A DNA stretch of 35,102 bases from a virus. The position numbers and the translations under genes are program-made. Shown here piece by piece: positions 6,787 through 14,323 of the stretch. The notes below the pieces were generated by a model that had not been told where the DNA came from, searched no databases, and worked only from the letters and a program-made list of their open reading frames with translations. The number at the start of each line of letters is the position of its first letter. The first letter of the stretch is position 1. The stretch spans positions 1 through 35,102 of IMG/VR virus record IMGVR_UViG_3300042484_002649; one strand, given 5' to 3'.

Positions 6787-6803
6787 TACTACAATAAGTA
6801 GTA
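6787..6803 (+). other. Hairpin between the tRNA-like RNA and the histone-like gene
   Basis: TACTAC (6787-6792) and GTAGTA (6798-6803) form a perfect 6-bp stem with the loop AATAA, starting two bases after the CCA end. There is no T-run, so it looks like a processing or spacer element and not a terminator. Confidence 0.45.
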
Positions 6804-6826
6804 GAACATAACTTAAGGAAAACATT

Positions 6827-7021
6827 ATGTCAAACACAGTAGAACAACTCAAAGCAGCATTTGAAAACTTTTTAGCGGAAGATGCAAAATTTGCCGCTGG
6901 TAACAACGCAGCAGGTACTCGTGCTCGTAAAGCACTTCAAGAAGTAGGTAAAGCAGTTAAAGCTCGTCGTAACGAAATCACAGAAGAAAAGAACGCCCGT
7001 AAAGAAGCTAAAGGTGCATAA
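6827..7021 (+). CDS. Histone H1/Hc1-like small DNA-binding protein
   Basis: This 64-residue protein is rich in Ala, Lys, Arg and Glu, with the segment GNNAAGTRARKALQEVGKAVK followed by ARRNEITEEKNARKEAKG. It matches the pattern of the chlamydial Hc1 family (KGNKAAxxRxRKxxxxLxK), which compacts DNA. It would be a cytoplasmic nucleic-acid-binding protein. AAGGA precedes the ATG at a good distance. It appears to share a transcript with the tRNA-like RNA, and its stop overlaps the next start by 1 nt (TAATG). Small Hc1-like genes are known from several phage groups. DNA binding is inferred from the family. Confidence 0.75.
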   Translation: MSNTVEQLKAAFENFLAEDAKFAAGNNAAGTRARKALQEVGKAVKARRNEITEEKNARKEAKGA

Positions 7022-7587
7022 TGCATCTTGATCAAGATGCTTTTTCTAGCGGACAAGTATTGAGCAAATTATGGTTAGCTGAATCTTTAGAAAAAATCAT
7101 AGAACTTAACATGCCAGCACACCCTAGACAGATACTTTGTTTAGGTGGCTGGTATGGTCTAACAAATTTTATATTAAGGATCCGCAATCGTATTGAAATC
7201 AAAACTTTTCGCAGTTTAGATATTGATCCCGAAGTTGAAAAAATCGCAGATAAGATCAATAACTCTTGGGAGTGGCAAAATTGGCAATTTAAAAGTATAA
7301 CTGGCGATGCCAACGACTTTCAATATACCATCGATGATTTCGACACAGTGATAAACACCAGCGTAGAACATATTGAATCTCAAGAATGGTTTGACAACAT
7401 TCCTAAAGGAACATTAGTGGTGTTACAAAGCAACGACATGAAACATGAAGATCATTGTCATAATCATAATTCTCTAGAAAACTTTGTCAAAGATTTCAAG
7501 TTATCTGAGATTTATTTTACTGGTGAAAAACTATTTGAATATCCAGATTGGCAATTTCGAAGATTTATGATTATTGGGGTAAAATAA
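7021..7587 (+). CDS. SAM-dependent methyltransferase-like phage protein
   Basis: This 188-residue protein has a Rossmann-type start, ILCLGGWYGL near residues 38-47, in place of the usual glycine-rich SAM loop. An acidic strand end follows at RSLDIDPEVEKIA, then TGDANDFQY and DTVINTSVEHI, at positions expected for motifs II-IV of class I methyltransferases. The second half contains a histidine-rich stretch, HEDHCHNH. Related proteins occur in many T4-like marine phages. The target is unknown and catalytic activity is not certain. The gene begins inside the stop of the histone-like gene. Confidence 0.62.
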   Translation: MHLDQDAFSSGQVLSKLWLAESLEKIIELNMPAHPRQILCLGGWYGLTNFILRIRNRIEIKTFRSLDIDPEVEKIADKINNSWEWQNWQFKSITGDANDFQYTIDDFDTVINTSVEHIESQEWFDNIPKGTLVVLQSNDMKHEDHCHNHNSLENFVKDFKLSEIYFTGEKLFEYPDWQFRRFMIIGVK

Positions 7588-7590
7588 TAA

Positions 7591-8091
7591 ATGGCCAACA
7601 AAAAAAACATGAATAAAGATTACACCGTAACTGGTAGTCTAGATGGATATGGTGCTGGTGCTCTCGACTATAGTAATATCAGTTCTGGGTACGGTGCTGA
7701 TACTATCACCATTGACTTAGGTGGGGGAGCAGCACAGCCAATCTATACCATAGATACAATGAACGATATCACTCTGGATTCCAGCACGTTCACCTTCGGC
7801 AGCACCACAGTTCCTTATACCTACACAACAACCGGCACAACTGGTTATAACTTCAATACCACATCACCAAGTGTCAATATCACAAGTGGTGGTATCGACA
7901 TGGCTGCTGGCACTGATATCAAAGTAGATGGTAAAAGTCTCAAAGAGTTTATGAACAAGATGGAAGAACGTTTGGCCATACTTGTTCCTGATCCTAAGAA
8001 ACTAGAACAGTTTGCTGCACTGAAAAAAGCCTACGAACATTACAAGCTGATGGAGTCGCTCTGTCAGGAACAACCTAAAGAAGAAGCTTAA
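7591..8091 (+). CDS. Probable virion structural protein with conserved C-terminal KKAYEHY helix
   Basis: This 166-residue protein has two parts. Residues 1-110 are rich in Gly, Ser, Thr and Tyr with beta-repeat character (SLDGYGAGALDY, TTTGTTGYNFNT). Residues 115-160 are an alpha-helical tail containing LAILVPDPKKLEQFAALKK and AYEHYKLMESLC. The tail resembles a segment of small conserved proteins of T4-like cyanophages and pelagiphages. A similar ending (KKAYEQYSMMLYLAG) occurs in the gene at 8915. A structural role is inferred from composition. It follows the methyltransferase-like gene by 3 nt. Confidence 0.55.
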   Translation: MANKKNMNKDYTVTGSLDGYGAGALDYSNISSGYGADTITIDLGGGAAQPIYTIDTMNDITLDSSTFTFGSTTVPYTYTTTGTTGYNFNTTSPSVNITSGGIDMAAGTDIKVDGKSLKEFMNKMEERLAILVPDPKKLEQFAALKKAYEHYKLMESLCQEQPKEEA

Positions 8092-8095
8092 ATAT

Positions 8096-8767
8096 ATGGA
8101 TGTTAAACTTTTATCCTACAGTCAACCCACAGCCGAATTTAGAGATCTGGGCCTCTCAGATGCGCAGGAACTCATTGCGTATTGCGCCCGTGTCAGCAAT
8201 CCCTCAAATCAACTTAACACAGAAACATCAGAGAAGCTTATACGATATTTGGTCAGACACCAACACTGGTCGCCACTTGAAATGGTTTCAGCCTGTATTG
8301 AAATTACCACAACACGAGATATTGCAAGACAAATTTTGCGACACAGAAGCTTCAGCTTCCAAGAGTTCAGTCAGCGATATGCTGATCCTACTAAAGACCT
8401 GTCGTTTGTTACAAGAGAAGCTAGACTTCAAGACCCCAAGAACAGACAGAACAGTGTCGAAGTGGAAGATCAACTGCTACAAAACGAATGGTATAGAGCT
8501 CAACAACGAGTTATCTATGCCGCACAACGAGAATACGAGTGGGCTATCGCTAATGGCATAGCCAAGGAACAGGCTCGAGCTGTGCTACCAGAAGGACTTA
8601 TCGAAAGCCGCTTGTATATGAATGGCACTCTGCGTAGTTGGATTCACTTTATTGAATTGAGATCAGCTAACGGCACACAGAAAGAACATCAATTAATTGC
8701 ACGGTCCTGTGCAGAAGTGATCGCTACTGTGTTTCCTATGGCAGAAGATTTACTAAGCAAGGAGTAA
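8096..8767 (+). CDS. thyX: Flavin-dependent thymidylate synthase ThyX
   Basis: This 223-residue protein is full length for ThyX. The signature RHRx7S is present at residues 82-92 (RHRSFSFQEFS), followed by QRY. The conserved C-terminal segment ARAVLPEGLIESRLYMNGTLRSW is also intact. ThyX makes dTMP from dUMP using methylene-tetrahydrofolate, FAD and NADPH. It is common in large phages, where it raises thymidine supply for DNA synthesis. The start at 8096 lies four bases past the previous stop. A purine-rich AGAAGAAG serves as a weak ribosome site. The small gene at 8770 follows after two bases. Confidence 0.97.
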   Translation: MDVKLLSYSQPTAEFRDLGLSDAQELIAYCARVSNPSNQLNTETSEKLIRYLVRHQHWSPLEMVSACIEITTTRDIARQILRHRSFSFQEFSQRYADPTKDLSFVTREARLQDPKNRQNSVEVEDQLLQNEWYRAQQRVIYAAQREYEWAIANGIAKEQARAVLPEGLIESRLYMNGTLRSWIHFIELRSANGTQKEHQLIARSCAEVIATVFPMAEDLLSKE

Positions 8768-8769
8768 TA

Positions 8770-8925
8770 ATGAAGACAGATCTACTCAAAGCAGCACTGT
8801 TAAAGAAAAAACAGAATCAAAAACAAAACAACGACAAAAACACCACAGATGCCAATCACGGCATACATGGTAGTCAGATCAATGTAAACAAACCCGTCAA
8901 AAAGTCTGCAGGTCGTGGAAGATAA
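8770..8925 (+). CDS. Small basic phage protein, 51 residues
   Basis: ATG at 8770 opens a 51-residue frame beginning MKTDLLKAALLKKKQNQKQ and ending KKSAGRGR, stop at 8923-8925. It has a short amphipathic helix, then a polar Lys/Asn/Gln-rich linker and a basic end. GGAGTAATA just before the ATG provides the ribosome site (GGAG at 8761-8764). It sits snugly between thyX and the GTG-started gene at 8915, which overlaps its end by 11 nt, so the coupling supports it as real. Function unknown; nucleic-acid binding is possible from its charge. Confidence 0.65.
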   Translation: MKTDLLKAALLKKKQNQKQNNDKNTTDANHGIHGSQINVNKPVKKSAGRGR

Positions 8926-9298
8926 TCTCAAAAAATTCTGTGAAAATTACGATGTTCGTGTAGTCAATGACACTGGACGAGCTGCTCGATATCATCCCCC
9001 TAGATTCTTTACAGATCCCGAACGTGCTGATGTCATACGAAACGATGTCGTAGAATATCAAACTGAGAAACTCTATACTCTGCAGATTCCAGAGAGCAGA
9101 TTAAAGACTTTGGTAGAGATGGAAAAACGCTTCTTCAACAACAATCCGCACAGCCAGGGCTACACTGACATGTTCGAAATGCTGATGAACAAAGAACGTG
9201 AGGAATCAAACTTTCGTATGACCCACGAGTCTGTGAAAAAAGCCTACGAGCAGTACAGCATGATGCTGTATTTGGCAGGGTATCATCGAAAAATCTGA
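8915..9298 (+). CDS. Conserved phage protein of unknown function (GTG start)
   Basis: This 127-residue helical protein starts at GTG, overlapping the small gene before it, because no other start gives a plausible N-terminus (MEDNLKKFCENYDVRVVND). The middle reads YTLQIPESRLKTLVEMEKRFFNN. The end, SVKKAYEQYSMMLYLAGYH, parallels the C-terminal helix of the protein at 7591-8091. No catalytic motif is visible. It is last before the promoter at 9317, so it probably ends this transcription unit. Confidence 0.6.
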   Translation: MEDNLKKFCENYDVRVVNDTGRAARYHPPRFFTDPERADVIRNDVVEYQTEKLYTLQIPESRLKTLVEMEKRFFNNNPHSQGYTDMFEMLMNKEREESNFRMTHESVKKAYEQYSMMLYLAGYHRKI

Positions 9299-9316
9299 GT
9301 CATTTTCCAATTGTTA

Positions 9317-9345
9317 TTGACAGATTCTTGAAAAGATCGTATAAT
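9317..9345 (+). promoter_or_regulatory. Perfect consensus sigma70 promoter
   Basis: TTGACA (9317-9322), 17-nt spacer, TATAAT (9340-9345). The predicted start near 9352 gives a 30-nt leader with AAGGA at 9372-9376 before the ATG at 9382. Such a full-consensus promoter suggests strong, early transcription by host RNA polymerase. Confidence 0.85.
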
Positions 9346-9381
9346 TAAAGTGTTCGACTACTAAGTCTTAGAAGGAATAAA

Positions 9382-10230
9382 ATGGCACAGCACACTAACT
9401 ATTGGAGTTGTACTCCATTCGCAGATTGGGTTCGAGGCACCGAGAAGCTCAGTGCAGGCACAGCTGAAGAATGGGATAACTGGACCACCCAAGCCCAGAT
9501 CAAGCACAACTTCCGTTATTGGTTAGCTGAGGAAGCACTAGGACATATCCAAGATTTTGTCACTTGGCCTGTAAGGAAACTATATGATATCAAGTACTAC
9601 ATTAACAACCGTTGGGTTAGTCGCACTCATAGTCTTACCGCTCATCCCAGGGATATTAAGCCTGGCCAGTGGCAGGACGTGGGGAACCGCTTTCTGCCTT
9701 GCCTATTCAATGAGCTGGTTGATTTTGTTGAGATAGAATCAGCTTGGAGTCACATTGCATGGGGAGACAAAGAAGCCCGTGCCAAATACAATCCCCCATT
9801 CTGGGCTAGTGGCTGGTTCCGTTGGCGTGTTTGGCGTTGTCCACAAGCAGGTCTTGATCACTTAGATTGGGCAATGACACTAACTATGGGTGACGACTGG
9901 GGTGTAGAAAAGGATAGTCCTAATTACGGAAAGCCGACTAGCCAAGCACTTCGTGCAAAAGAAATCAAAGAACTTTACACATGGTGGACTGTGACTTATC
10001 GCAATCGTCCTGATCCATACGAAGCATCGGGCTGGAGTGCTCACTGCGATGCTATGCGTGTGAAGTATCCAGGCAGAATGTTTTCTAGCCTATACCCAAA
10101 AGATCCTGCTGATCGCAAAGCCAGCGATAAGGCTCACAAGCTACTGCAAAAGATCGAAGCTGCCTACGAAAAAGAAGACGAAGCTATGATGATTCGTTTG
10201 ATCAAAGCTCGAGATAGTCTATGGACTTGA
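9382..10230 (+). CDS. Conserved tryptophan-rich phage protein, unknown function
   Basis: This 282-residue cytoplasmic-looking protein is unusually rich in tryptophan (for example NYWSCTPFADWVRGT, FRYWLAEEALGHIQDF, GWFRWRVWRCP). It has no signal peptide or membrane span. I recognise it as a type found in T4-like phages without an assigned function. The C-terminal 40 residues are helical and charged (ASDKAHKLLQKIEAAYEKEDE). It is first in the operon under the perfect promoter at 9317, consistent with early expression and a host-takeover or replication-related role, which is inference only. Confidence 0.7.
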   Translation: MAQHTNYWSCTPFADWVRGTEKLSAGTAEEWDNWTTQAQIKHNFRYWLAEEALGHIQDFVTWPVRKLYDIKYYINNRWVSRTHSLTAHPRDIKPGQWQDVGNRFLPCLFNELVDFVEIESAWSHIAWGDKEARAKYNPPFWASGWFRWRVWRCPQAGLDHLDWAMTLTMGDDWGVEKDSPNYGKPTSQALRAKEIKELYTWWTVTYRNRPDPYEASGWSAHCDAMRVKYPGRMFSSLYPKDPADRKASDKAHKLLQKIEAAYEKEDEAMMIRLIKARDSLWT

Positions 10231-10397
10231 AAGACTCTAGATTCCGCCTTTGGGTCAACCAACTTTGGATGGAGAATCGCGAGGAGAGATTGATCTACAG
10301 AGAAGAACCTGCTACAATTAAACAGTACTGGCACACCTACAAGTGGTGGATCAGACGTGAATATCGACACCAAGAGAGAAAAAATGCCCGACGATAA
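10221..10397 (+). CDS. Small conserved phage protein, 58 residues
   Basis: ATG at 10221 overlaps the previous stop by 10 nt in another frame and encodes 58 residues, MDLKDSRFRLWVNQLW ... IKQYWHTYKWWIRREYRHQ, stop at 10395-10397. The W/Y/R-rich pattern (WVNxxWxENxxE...YWxxYKWWxRREYR) matches a short family of T4-like phages. The overlap with both neighbours in a tightly packed operon supports it. It is basic and could bind nucleic acid or a host protein; function unknown. Confidence 0.72.
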   Translation: MDLKDSRFRLWVNQLWMENREERLIYREEPATIKQYWHTYKWWIRREYRHQERKNARR

Positions 10398-10605
10398 AAT
10401 GCAACAGCTCTATGATAACTATCTAGAGTTCACCGATCACATGATAGGTGTACATGGTGCCATGCAGGTGGCAGCGGTTATGATGACGCAGGCGCTGAGC
10501 ATATATCGATCTGCAATGGATCCTGACGACTACGATAGGATGGTTGATATGATTTCAGCCAGTCGCTCGCAGGTAAAAACATTTGATAGGTTGCCCATAC
10601 AATGA
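10384..10605 (+). CDS. Small conserved phage protein, 73 residues
   Basis: The preferred start is ATG at 10384, which gives MPDDKMQQLYDNYLEFTDHMIG and a 14-nt overlap with the preceding gene. A GTG at 10357 in the same frame would add nine residues but lacks a ribosome site. The protein is all-helical (residues 5-60) with SIYRSAMDPDDYDRMVDMISASR. The pattern is familiar from T4-like phage genomes; its function is not known. The next gene starts in an ATGA overlap. Confidence 0.68.
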   Translation: MPDDKMQQLYDNYLEFTDHMIGVHGAMQVAAVMMTQALSIYRSAMDPDDYDRMVDMISASRSQVKTFDRLPIQ

Positions 10606-10982
10606 AAGCACAAATTCCAGCAGAAGGTATTTTAAAAACCAACGATTGGGGAGACTCTAAAGTCTACAAGATTATTTGTAATTGTGGCCACGATGATCAC
10701 AGCCATAATGTCTGGGTTGAATCTGACGAGTACGAAGTTAACATCACTGTTTACACCACAGTCAAGACAAACTTTTGGTCAAAGACACGTTGGCAACATA
10801 TTTGGACATTGTTATCAAAAGGCTACATCGATTGCGAAACCACTGTGTCTATGACTGAACAACAGGCCCTTAATTACGCCCACACACTGCTTGATGCAGT
10901 TGATGATGTGAAAAAATTTAAAAAAGATTTCAAAGAAAAATCTGCTACTACCAAATCATTAGAACAAGGAGATTGTGTATGA
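10602..10982 (+). CDS. Conserved phage protein with N-terminal CxCGHxDHSH motif
   Basis: This 126-residue protein contains IICNCGHDDHSHNVWVE near residues 24-40, a Cys/His cluster that could bind a metal. Beta-strand segments (YEVNITVYTTVKT) and an aromatic stretch (FWSKTRWQHIWTLL) follow, and the C-terminus is lysine-rich and helical. It starts in an ATGA overlap with the previous gene and ends in an ATGA overlap with the next. Function unknown. Confidence 0.65.
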   Translation: MKAQIPAEGILKTNDWGDSKVYKIICNCGHDDHSHNVWVESDEYEVNITVYTTVKTNFWSKTRWQHIWTLLSKGYIDCETTVSMTEQQALNYAHTLLDAVDDVKKFKKDFKEKSATTKSLEQGDCV

Positions 10983-12226
10983 CAGCCAACCCCAAAGGCT
11001 CATGGCCATTCGCTCCCAGCGATGCTCCAGAACCAACTGCTGAAGAACTAGAAAAACAACAGCTGGCAGAGAAACAGCAGCTGATAGAAGTTCTCAAGTT
11101 CACACCATGCACCTATAAAATATCAATGTGGGGCTACGGTGGCGAAAAGGTCATGGGCACAGTGAAAAAGAAAGTATGGAACTACTGCATGAAAAACAGC
11201 GTGGACCTGCAAGAAATAGCTTGGAGTGATGAAGACACTGTTCAGGAAGAAATGGGATTAGATTTAGATCAGTTACCGTTTACACCCGGACAGTGGTATG
11301 AGTGCGATGATATGGCACATGTCAATGGAGTAAGCCGAGGTGCCGGAACAGTACAGATTGAAAATGAAAAAGGTGACACAATTTTTGAAAAAAGTTTTGA
11401 TGACTGTGATGGCGGTGATGGCAGCCCTGCATGGAGCTGTCAGGACGAGGTCTGGGTCGGCAGTCGTAAAAAAGGTGAAGTGGTGTTCATTGGTAGCTCC
11501 AACGAGAAAGGAACATTCTTTGAGGGAGAGTTTGAACTGCGAGCCCCGTTTGATATTGAAAAACTAGAACTCTACTACGATGAAGTTGACGGAGAAGAGA
11601 TTGTGAACTCCGTGATGTATGACGGTGAAGAGATCGACAACAACGGTGGCTCAACCGACGGCAAGAGTTCAGACATGATTATGGTCATGCTTACAGACGA
11701 CGAAGGCGGATTTGTACGATATTCTCCAGAAGAAAAGAACTGGGGACATCCTCCGATTGGTACTAGTCCAAGCGAATGGGAAAAGTCTGAAACGTTTAAG
11801 TTTAAAAAAGTCAAACCTACAATAGAAGGTTGGTATAGCTGTGTTTGGCGAAGCTATGGTACCACATACGGTACGGCATACTGGAACGGCACAGAATTCG
11901 GTGAATGGGAATACGGCAAGTTCAAACCAATCTCTGGTGTAGAAACCTGGAGTGGTTACAATTGGGACACAAGCTCATGGGTCAATCAACCTCCCGAGCC
12001 TGTGGATGCTATCTGCGATAACAAAGAATGCGGATGGGTAGGTATGCGCAGCGATATGCGTGAAGATGACGACTACAACAGTCATTGTCCAGAATGCGAT
12101 GGCACAGAGTTTTCGTGGATTGACTATGATCCTAACACCAAAGAGGGTCGTGCTAATCGTAAAAAGTATTGTAAAGAATGGGATCCAGAAGTATCTATGA
12201 ATAGAATTGTAAAATCACATGGATAA
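10979..12226 (+). CDS. Large acidic phage protein with C-terminal zinc-ribbon-like motif
   Basis: Start chosen at ATG 10979 (415 residues), because AAGGAG at 10966-10971 lies 7 nt upstream; an in-frame TTG at 10973 is too close. After a Pro/Glu/Gln-rich N-terminus the protein is very acidic, with aromatic beta-rich segments (CTYKISMWGYGGE, GTAYWNGTEFGEWEYG). Residues 346-373 hold CDNKEC and CPEC, a likely zinc-binding ribbon. No enzyme family is recognised. The ATGA overlap at the start and 8-nt overlap at the end tie it to the operon beginning at 9382. Candidate roles are binding or inhibiting a host factor, which is speculative. Confidence 0.68.
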   Translation: MTANPKGSWPFAPSDAPEPTAEELEKQQLAEKQQLIEVLKFTPCTYKISMWGYGGEKVMGTVKKKVWNYCMKNSVDLQEIAWSDEDTVQEEMGLDLDQLPFTPGQWYECDDMAHVNGVSRGAGTVQIENEKGDTIFEKSFDDCDGGDGSPAWSCQDEVWVGSRKKGEVVFIGSSNEKGTFFEGEFELRAPFDIEKLELYYDEVDGEEIVNSVMYDGEEIDNNGGSTDGKSSDMIMVMLTDDEGGFVRYSPEEKNWGHPPIGTSPSEWEKSETFKFKKVKPTIEGWYSCVWRSYGTTYGTAYWNGTEFGEWEYGKFKPISGVETWSGYNWDTSSWVNQPPEPVDAICDNKECGWVGMRSDMREDDDYNSHCPECDGTEFSWIDYDPNTKEGRANRKKYCKEWDPEVSMNRIVKSHG

Positions 12227-12776
12227 AGTTAGTAAAAGCCCTGATCGACATACCTTTCAAAAAGAGGGATATGTCAAACGACAGGAAGAAAAAGGAGAAC
12301 CTATCAATGAAAATTATCTTGATTGGTTTGAACAAGTCTTAGAAGAACATAATAATAAGTTTAACGATCCCCAAAGCAGAATCAACAACATGGAGTACGA
12401 TCTCCTAACCACTAATTGGATTTTGGAGAAAGTTCGTGCTCACGATGCATATGCTCAAAACTTGTATGCGGCAATGTGTAATAATGGATTCATTAGGCTA
12501 GAAGTCATTCCTGTACTTAAAGGTGAGGAATGGGGTTGCTCTTGGAGATATGCTGGCGGCATTGTAGCTGATATGCGACAACAAGGTGATTACATCGATT
12601 GGTATTGTTCGGGTATCCGAAATGATTATCAAGACGAAGAAGCTGGAAATTTATATGATCAGCGTAAATATGTACCCGAAGGTTGCATCACCGACGAGAT
12701 CCGGAGTGATCTCCAACGTCTTGGCTGGGCCGTAGCGCCTGGTGGAGATTGGGAAAACTTTGAAAAAGGAGATTAA
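12219..12776 (+). CDS. Conserved phage protein, unknown function
   Basis: This 185-residue protein has a charged N-terminus and a conserved core containing NNMEYDLLTTNWILEKVR, MCNNGFIRLEVIPVLKGE and WRYAGGIVADMRQQGDYIDWY. It ends in a short domain, DLQRLGWAVAPGGDW. The core pattern is one I associate with T4-like marine phages; no catalytic residues are evident. It starts inside the end of the preceding gene (8-nt overlap) and belongs to the same operon. Confidence 0.68.
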   Translation: MDKVSKSPDRHTFQKEGYVKRQEEKGEPINENYLDWFEQVLEEHNNKFNDPQSRINNMEYDLLTTNWILEKVRAHDAYAQNLYAAMCNNGFIRLEVIPVLKGEEWGCSWRYAGGIVADMRQQGDYIDWYCSGIRNDYQDEEAGNLYDQRKYVPEGCITDEIRSDLQRLGWAVAPGGDWENFEKGD

Positions 12777-12785
12777 TAATTTATT

Positions 12786-12983
12786 ATGACCTGGGAACTT
12801 TATGAGGTCTGGTCTGAGGACGATATTGGACATCAGGAATTGGTAGAAACTACCAAGAGTTTGAAAGAAGCCAAAGAATTAGCTCAAAATACTTTGGAAC
12901 TAGAAGGCATAGAAGCCGTGACCATATTCCAAGAATTGGACAACGGCGACACCGTGGAAATTGAACGGTTGACATTATATTAA
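12786..12983 (+). CDS. Small acidic phage protein, 65 residues
   Basis: MTWELYEVWSEDDIGHQELV begins a small acidic protein with an amphipathic helix (TKSLKEAKELAQNTLELEG) between beta strands, a compact beta-alpha-beta shape. AGGAG lies 15 nt before the ATG. It is last in the operon that starts at 9382, and the next promoter overlaps its final codons. Function unknown. Confidence 0.62.
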   Translation: MTWELYEVWSEDDIGHQELVETTKSLKEAKELAQNTLELEGIEAVTIFQELDNGDTVEIERLTLY

Positions 12984-12997
12984 ATTGGTGCTATAAT
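12969..12997 (+). promoter_or_regulatory. Perfect consensus sigma70 promoter
   Basis: TTGACA (12969-12974), 17-nt spacer, TATAAT (12992-12997), overlapping the 3' end of the upstream gene. The predicted start near 13004 leaves a 25-nt leader with AGGAG at 13018-13022 before the TTG start at 13029. Confidence 0.85.
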
Positions 12998-13028
12998 AAC
13001 TATATTAATTACTGCACAGGAGCATAAA

Positions 13029-14210
13029 TTGGCAACAAGCACTCGAGTTTCTAAAAAACATGTGGCCGAGCATCGTGCCAAGGCCGGTCGTGACCTGAGC
13101 CCTAAGTGGGACGGTCAAGAGGTAATGACCGCAGACCAATTCAATCGACACTTCCGTATAAGCATGGACTATTACAGATTGGAACACAGCGGCAAAGACC
13201 TTAAGCCTAAGGTCATAAACTGGATGAGCGTGAATGGCTACTCTAAGGACACTATCAAACAGTTCAAAGATACCAAAGACAATCGATGTTCTATCACAGT
13301 TGGGGCAGTTGCTGCCAATCTACTGCGTGGTATGCCTCCAGTGAGAGCAGATTTTAACGAAGGTCGTAACACAGCAGAATGGCTCAGCAAGGCTATTGCC
13401 AACATTATTGATGAAGGCAAACACGATGAACAGGAAGTAGAACTAAGCACAGCATCTAAACCTGCGATTATCCAACCCAGTATACAGGAACGCACTCAAG
13501 AAGCTGCCTTTAAAATGACTGAAGAGATCGAAGATGCTCTGGAATTATTCGCTGAAGATCCAGAAGCGTTTGATCCTAAAGCATTTAAGCTTCTAAATCT
13601 TCTAAGAGGTCGCCAGGTCAAGGCCGCACACGCTAGGATCATCAAGAATTGGTACCAGCGACAGCATGATGAATATGCGGAACTGCAAGAAGGTAAATGC
13701 GAACAACTCAAAGAAGGTTACAGCCATTTGACCAAAGCACAGATCAAAAAGATTGTGACATTCTACAATGAAATTCTTGCTGCCTGCGATATGCTGGCAC
13801 AGGAAGCTAAGATCAATAAGAAGCCTAGGGCTAAAAAACCCACTGATAAATCTAAGTTAGTCGCCAAAATGAAACATCTCAAACAGGATGATAAATTAAA
13901 ACTGGTCAGCATTAACCCACAGGATATCATAGGTGCTAAAGAATTGTGGGTGTTTAATACTAAAACTCGTAAAATAGGCAAGTATATAGCTGCCGAATTC
14001 AACGAGCTCGGTGTCAAAGGCACGAGTATTATAGGATTTGATCCAATAAAAAGTGTGCAAAAAACACTACGTAAACCAGAAGAACAGCTCAAAGAGTTCA
14101 AGGCTGCAGGCAAGGTACAGTTACGCAAGTTCCTAGACGATATTAAAGCTGTAGATATCAAGCTGAACGGTAGAATTAACGAAGATACTATACTGATTCG
14201 CATTCAATAA
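13029..14210 (+). CDS. Conserved phage protein, 393 residues, unknown function (TTG start)
   Basis: The TTG at 13029 is selected because AGGAG sits 6 nt upstream and the promoter at 12969 is perfectly placed. The N-terminus, STRVSKKHVAEHRAKAGRDLSPKWDG, and the lysine-rich helical body suggest a cytoplasmic nucleic-acid-associated protein. Segments such as FNRHFRISMDYYRLEHSGKD and LRKFLDDIKAVDIKLNGRINEDT occur in similar proteins of T4-like marine phages, none with a proven role. It is a single-gene unit, bounded by its own promoter and the terminator at 14228, which implies high, separately controlled expression. Confidence 0.72.
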   Translation: MATSTRVSKKHVAEHRAKAGRDLSPKWDGQEVMTADQFNRHFRISMDYYRLEHSGKDLKPKVINWMSVNGYSKDTIKQFKDTKDNRCSITVGAVAANLLRGMPPVRADFNEGRNTAEWLSKAIANIIDEGKHDEQEVELSTASKPAIIQPSIQERTQEAAFKMTEEIEDALELFAEDPEAFDPKAFKLLNLLRGRQVKAAHARIIKNWYQRQHDEYAELQEGKCEQLKEGYSHLTKAQIKKIVTFYNEILAACDMLAQEAKINKKPRAKKPTDKSKLVAKMKHLKQDDKLKLVSINPQDIIGAKELWVFNTKTRKIGKYIAAEFNELGVKGTSIIGFDPIKSVQKTLRKPEEQLKEFKAAGKVQLRKFLDDIKAVDIKLNGRINEDTILIRIQ

Positions 14211-14227
14211 TAACGTAGATCTACAGT

Positions 14228-14255
14228 AAAAACAGGCTTCGGCCTGTTTTTTTTT
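14228..14255 (+). terminator. Intrinsic terminator with UUCG tetraloop
   Basis: AAAAACAGGC and GCCTGTTTTT form the stem around the tetraloop TTCG (14238-14241), followed by an uninterrupted T-run to 14255. It ends the 13029-14210 transcript and insulates the fibre-like gene at 14324. Confidence 0.93.
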
Positions 14256-14260
14256 GCATT

Positions 14261-14268
14261 GATAAATA
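14261..14268 (+). promoter_or_regulatory. Late-type promoter motif GATAAATA
   Basis: GATAAATAC directly after the terminator matches the T4-like late -10 element (NATAAATA). The start would fall near 14274, 50 nt upstream of the fibre-like gene at 14324. Confidence 0.55.
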
Positions 14269-14323
14269 CAATAATATATGCAATCTTGTATTATTTCGAT
14301 TGTGAAAAAATGGAAACACATAA

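Noticed and set aside
8100-8561. 153-residue plus-strand frame inside thyX
   Set aside because: ThyX is unmistakable in the other frame and this product has no recognisable pattern or ribosome site.
13763-14203. 146-residue minus-strand frame opposite the 13029-14210 gene
   Set aside because: The plus-strand gene has a perfect promoter, ribosome site and terminator; the antisense product is Ser/Leu-rich shadow sequence.
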